Virus record (IMG/VR): IMGVR_UViG_3300035704_000001 | Location: 62,001 to 126,000 of that record | DNA from: a virus | Direction: 5' to 3' (one strand) | DNA: 64,000 bases | Shown: positions 61,469 to 64,000 of the stretch, piece after piece | Numbering within the stretch: position 1 is the stretch's first letter | Layout: every line of letters begins with the position of its first letter | Translations under genes and position numbers: made by a program | The notes under the pieces: generated by a model | The model's database searches: none | The model's input: only the letters and a program-made list of their open reading frames with translations | Told to the model about the DNA's origin: nothing

Positions 61469-64000
61469 TGGCGTACGAGGGCCCCGAGTACTGGTACGTC
61501 ATCTACAAGGCCGTCGCGGATTTCGGCGACCTGATGCGCGACGCCCGCCAGGCTAAGCAGGAACTGCAGGGCATGGCCGACCAGGCCAGGGCGTTCAACG
61601 CGGAGGAGACCGCGGCCGAGGCCAAGTCCTCCCAGATCCGGCAGCAGCAGACCCAGCAGCTGCAGCAGGAGGCCCAGGCGCTGCGGCTGCTGGGCGACTC
61701 GGCCAAGCAGACCAACCAGCAGCTGCTCTACGGCGGCCGCAACGACATGCAGCAGCACCTGTCCGACATGGACCGGCTGCTCCAGTACACCAACCTGCTC
61801 AACCGCGCGCAGTGGATGAACTTCTCCACCGTGCAGCAGGCGATGGCCTACCGCCAGCAGATGTACCAGCAGAAGCTGCTGGAGAACCGGGCCGAGTTCG
61901 GCGGCTACCTGACTGCTGACCAGTACCTGAGCTACATGGCCAAGCGGGTGCAGGCCGCCAACCTGGACACCGCGGCGGTCGAGGCCCGGGCCCGGGCGGT
62001 GCAGGACGAGACCGGTGCCTACCTGGCCTACCAGAACGCCATCACCGGCTCGCGCCAGTCGATCGGCCAGCTGGGCGAGGGCGTCTCCGCGCTGGGCGCG
62101 CTGAACGACGCCATCAGCGCGCTGCCGGACTCGGTGGACGTCACGCTGAACCTGGACGACACCCGGTTCCTGTCCGAGCTGGCGGCCGACCGCCAGCTGC
62201 TGGCTGCCGTGCCGCGCGGCACTACCTGGTCCGCGCAGGCACTGCCGGACCGCCCGTCGGTGCAGCTGGCCCGCGGCTCCGGGTTCCAGCGCGTCTCCAC
62301 CCCGCAGGACGAGGCCGACCAGGCTGCGGCGCTGCGCGAGGAGATGAACAAGCTGGCGGCGGCCGCGGTGCGGGACTCCGAGGCCGTAGACCGGATGATC
62401 AGCCGGGCCAGCGAGGACATGACCGGCGGGAACCGGTACCTGGCCCCGGAGACCTACCGGCCGGGCGGAGCGCTGGCCCGCAGCCCCGGCAGGCAGCTGG
62501 AGACCGCGGCCAGCTTCAACTCCACCGCCGCCCGGCTCGGGCTGGAGCAGTGGATGCAGCAGCTGCTCGCCGCGGTCCGCCAGCAGTACGAGTTCCGGGC
62601 CGGCCTGGACGACACCGAGGCCCTGATCGAGCTGGACAACCTGATGGCCCGGTTCCGGCAGGGCGAGAACGAGGGGCTGCGGCTGGCTGCCGGGATGGGC
62701 GGGGCGGCCGGAGGAGGAGGCGGAGGCGGGCCGCCCGGCGGGGGCGGTGCCCCGCCTGCCCCGCCGCCCGGGCCCGGCGGGGACGGGGAGGACTGGCGGG
62801 CCGAGGAAGAGGCCGCCCGGGCCCTGGAGGACGAGCTTCGCCGGCTTACCGACGCGAGCGGCGGGCTGAGCGACGCCGAACGCGAGATCGGCCTCTCGAC
62901 GGCCGAGGCCATCCGCCAGCTGACCGCCATGTCCCGCGCGGCCGCCGCGTCCGGGGACGCCGCCGGAGCCTCCCGGCTGGCCTGGGCGGCCAGCACGCTG
63001 CAGGCAGCCCAGCTCCGCGCGATGGGCACCGCCGCGGAGGGCGACGTCGAGTTCTTCGCCCGGCTCGCGGCCGCGTCCGAGGACGCCGGCGACGCCGCCC
63101 GGTTCGCCTACGCCGCGCAGGAGCTGGTGGCCCAGTCGCTGGGCAACATCCGCGATCCCGCGGCCGCGGCCGCCAGGGCGCTCGACGACGCCGGCAGGTC
63201 CACGCTGAACCTCGGCCGCTGGATGCGCATCCTCACCCACGACGTGACGCTGTGGTCCGGGGTGTTCGGCGACAACCACCTGACCGGCCAGGTGCAGCTG
63301 TGGCACATCGCGCTGGACGGGCTCATCGAGCTGTTCGCGGTCTGGGTCCCGGCGCTGGCCACCGCGGCCGCCGGGCTGCTGGCCTGGGGGGCGGCCGGCT
63401 ACAAGGCGGCGCGCGAGGTCGCGCTCCAGATGTTCAACGTGCACGAGGTCAGCACCGCGCTCAACCAGGCCGTGCCGCCGCTGACCCAGAATTTCGAGAA
63501 GCTGCAGAACTCGGTTCGCCCGCAGGTCTACGAGCTGCTGGGCGACGTCCTCAACGGGCTGTCCGGCAACACCGGGACCTTCAACACCCTGATCCAGCAG
63601 ACCGGCCACTACCTGGATGAGCTGGCCGCCCGGATCATCGTCCGGATGCAGTCCGGCGGCCAGGCCCTGCAGAACTTCTTCAAGGTCGGGGAGTCCGACC
63701 TGGCCGGGCTGGGCAAGGCGTTCGACTCCCTCGGCACCATCTTGCTCAAGCTGCTGCAGGCTACCGCGATTACCCATATCGCCGAAGACCTGCTGGCCGT
63801 CGGCGACGCCATCCTGTCGGTGGTCGCGGACATCTTCAAGATCACCCCCACCCCGGTGCTGGTGTTCCTGCTGGCCGCCCACGGCATCATCTTGTGGGGC
63901 GGGCTCGCGGCCACCGCGGTGGGCAAGGTGGTCATCGCGGTCACCCAGCTCACCGGCAAGATGGAGGCGCTGAACGACACCTCCGCCACGGTGGCGCGGT
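61468..64000 (+). CDS. Tape measure protein (3' partial)
   Basis: 844 codons visible, no stop before the window end. Long helical stretches with Gln/Ala-rich repeats (QQQTQQLQQEAQALR), a Gly/Pro-rich break near residue 415, and later hydrophobic helices (VPALATAAAGLLAWGAAGY, VLVFLLAAHGIILWGGLA) typical of the membrane-inserting part. Position after the frameshifted chaperones confirms the role in setting tail length and in DNA entry. Confidence 0.88.
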   Translation, partial: MAYEGPEYWYVIYKAVADFGDLMRDARQAKQELQGMADQARAFNAEETAAEAKSSQIRQQQTQQLQQEAQALRLLGDSAKQTNQQLLYGGRNDMQQHLSDMDRLLQYTNLLNRAQWMNFSTVQQAMAYRQQMYQQKLLENRAEFGGYLTADQYLSYMAKRVQAANLDTAAVEARARAVQDETGAYLAYQNAITGSRQSIGQLGEGVSALGALNDAISALPDSVDVTLNLDDTRFLSELAADRQLLAAVPRGTTWSAQALPDRPSVQLARGSGFQRVSTPQDEADQAAALREEMNKLAAAAVRDSEAVDRMISRASEDMTGGNRYLAPETYRPGGALARSPGRQLETAASFNSTAARLGLEQWMQQLLAAVRQQYEFRAGLDDTEALIELDNLMARFRQGENEGLRLAAGMGGAAGGGGGGGPPGGGGAPPAPPPGPGGDGEDWRAEEEAARALEDELRRLTDASGGLSDAEREIGLSTAEAIRQLTAMSRAAAASGDAAGASRLAWAASTLQAAQLRAMGTAAEGDVEFFARLAAASEDAGDAARFAYAAQELVAQSLGNIRDPAAAAARALDDAGRSTLNLGRWMRILTHDVTLWSGVFGDNHLTGQVQLWHIALDGLIELFAVWVPALATAAAGLLAWGAAGYKAAREVALQMFNVHEVSTALNQAVPPLTQNFEKLQNSVRPQVYELLGDVLNGLSGNTGTFNTLIQQTGHYLDELAARIIVRMQSGGQALQNFFKVGESDLAGLGKAFDSLGTILLKLLQATAITHIAEDLLAVGDAILSVVADIFKITPTPVLVFLLAAHGIILWGGLAATAVGKVVIAVTQLTGKMEALNDTSATVAR

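Noticed and set aside
61180-63882. A 900-codon antisense frame over the tape measure gene
   Set aside because: Mirror of the Gln/Ala-rich tape measure codons; no domain and no plausible promoter.

Overview
The window is a 64-kb piece of a large, very GC-rich tailed phage (siphovirus-like) that most likely infects a high-GC actinobacterium such as Streptomyces. Evidence: a complete head-to-tail morphogenesis cassette, a two-domain endolysin, phage-type replication genes, strongly GC-biased third codon positions, many GTG starts, and zinc-ribbon and transmembrane micro-proteins packed with ATGA/GTGA overlaps. Nothing looks like an integrase in the part shown. Both ends cut through genes: a clamp-loader delta-like subunit on the left and the tape measure gene on the right.

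Layout. 0-18 kb: DNA replication and recombination: delta-like clamp-loader subunit, family A DNA polymerase with an extra C-terminal domain, SSB-like protein, RusA-like resolvase, RecA, the N-terminal half of an SbcC/Rad50 ATPase, an endolysin, SbcD, a Cas4/RecB-like nuclease, a DnaN-like sliding clamp, a cold-shock protein, MazG-like and deoxyribosyltransferase-like enzymes, and the C-terminal half of SbcC. 18.5-25.6 kb: a 1000-residue radical SAM protein, gamma/tau clamp-loader ATPase, a possible Acb2/Tad1-like small protein, and a glycosyltransferase/methyltransferase/epimerase cassette. 25.7-30.3 kb: start of the late genes, ending in the large terminase. 30.6-36.9 kb: an RNA island with about 36 tRNA genes covering all 20 amino acids, separated by strong hairpins and interrupted by a PD-(D/E)XK homing-type endonuclease, a 41-residue secreted peptide and reverse-strand genes. 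37-64 kb: adenine methyltransferase, portal, MuF-like protein, prohead protease, decoration and major capsid proteins, connectors, tail terminator, a second glycosyltransferase, two papain-fold enzymes, membrane proteins, tail tube, frameshifted tail assembly chaperones and tape measure.

How it works together. The phage carries bacterial-type clamp and loader subunits with its own polymerase, RecA and an SbcCD-like nuclease. A short motif recurs about 30 times at gene starts, usually ending exactly at the start codon with no Shine-Dalgarno. When a Shine-Dalgarno gene follows, the motif sits farther upstream, so I read it as a promoter that often yields leaderless mRNA. It has two forms: CGTAGTAACGGGC, mostly at DNA-metabolism genes, and CGATTAACCCGGC, mostly at virion genes. 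This suggests two expression classes.

The RNA island holds the most unusual features: eight tRNAs with C instead of the near-universal U at position 33, a D-arm-less tRNA-like gene, a 3'-half/5'-half pair arranged like a circularly permuted tRNA, and perfect long palindromes between tRNAs. These fit a tRNA set shaped by host anticodon nucleases, but that is inference. All assignments come from reading motifs by eye; no database search was possible.
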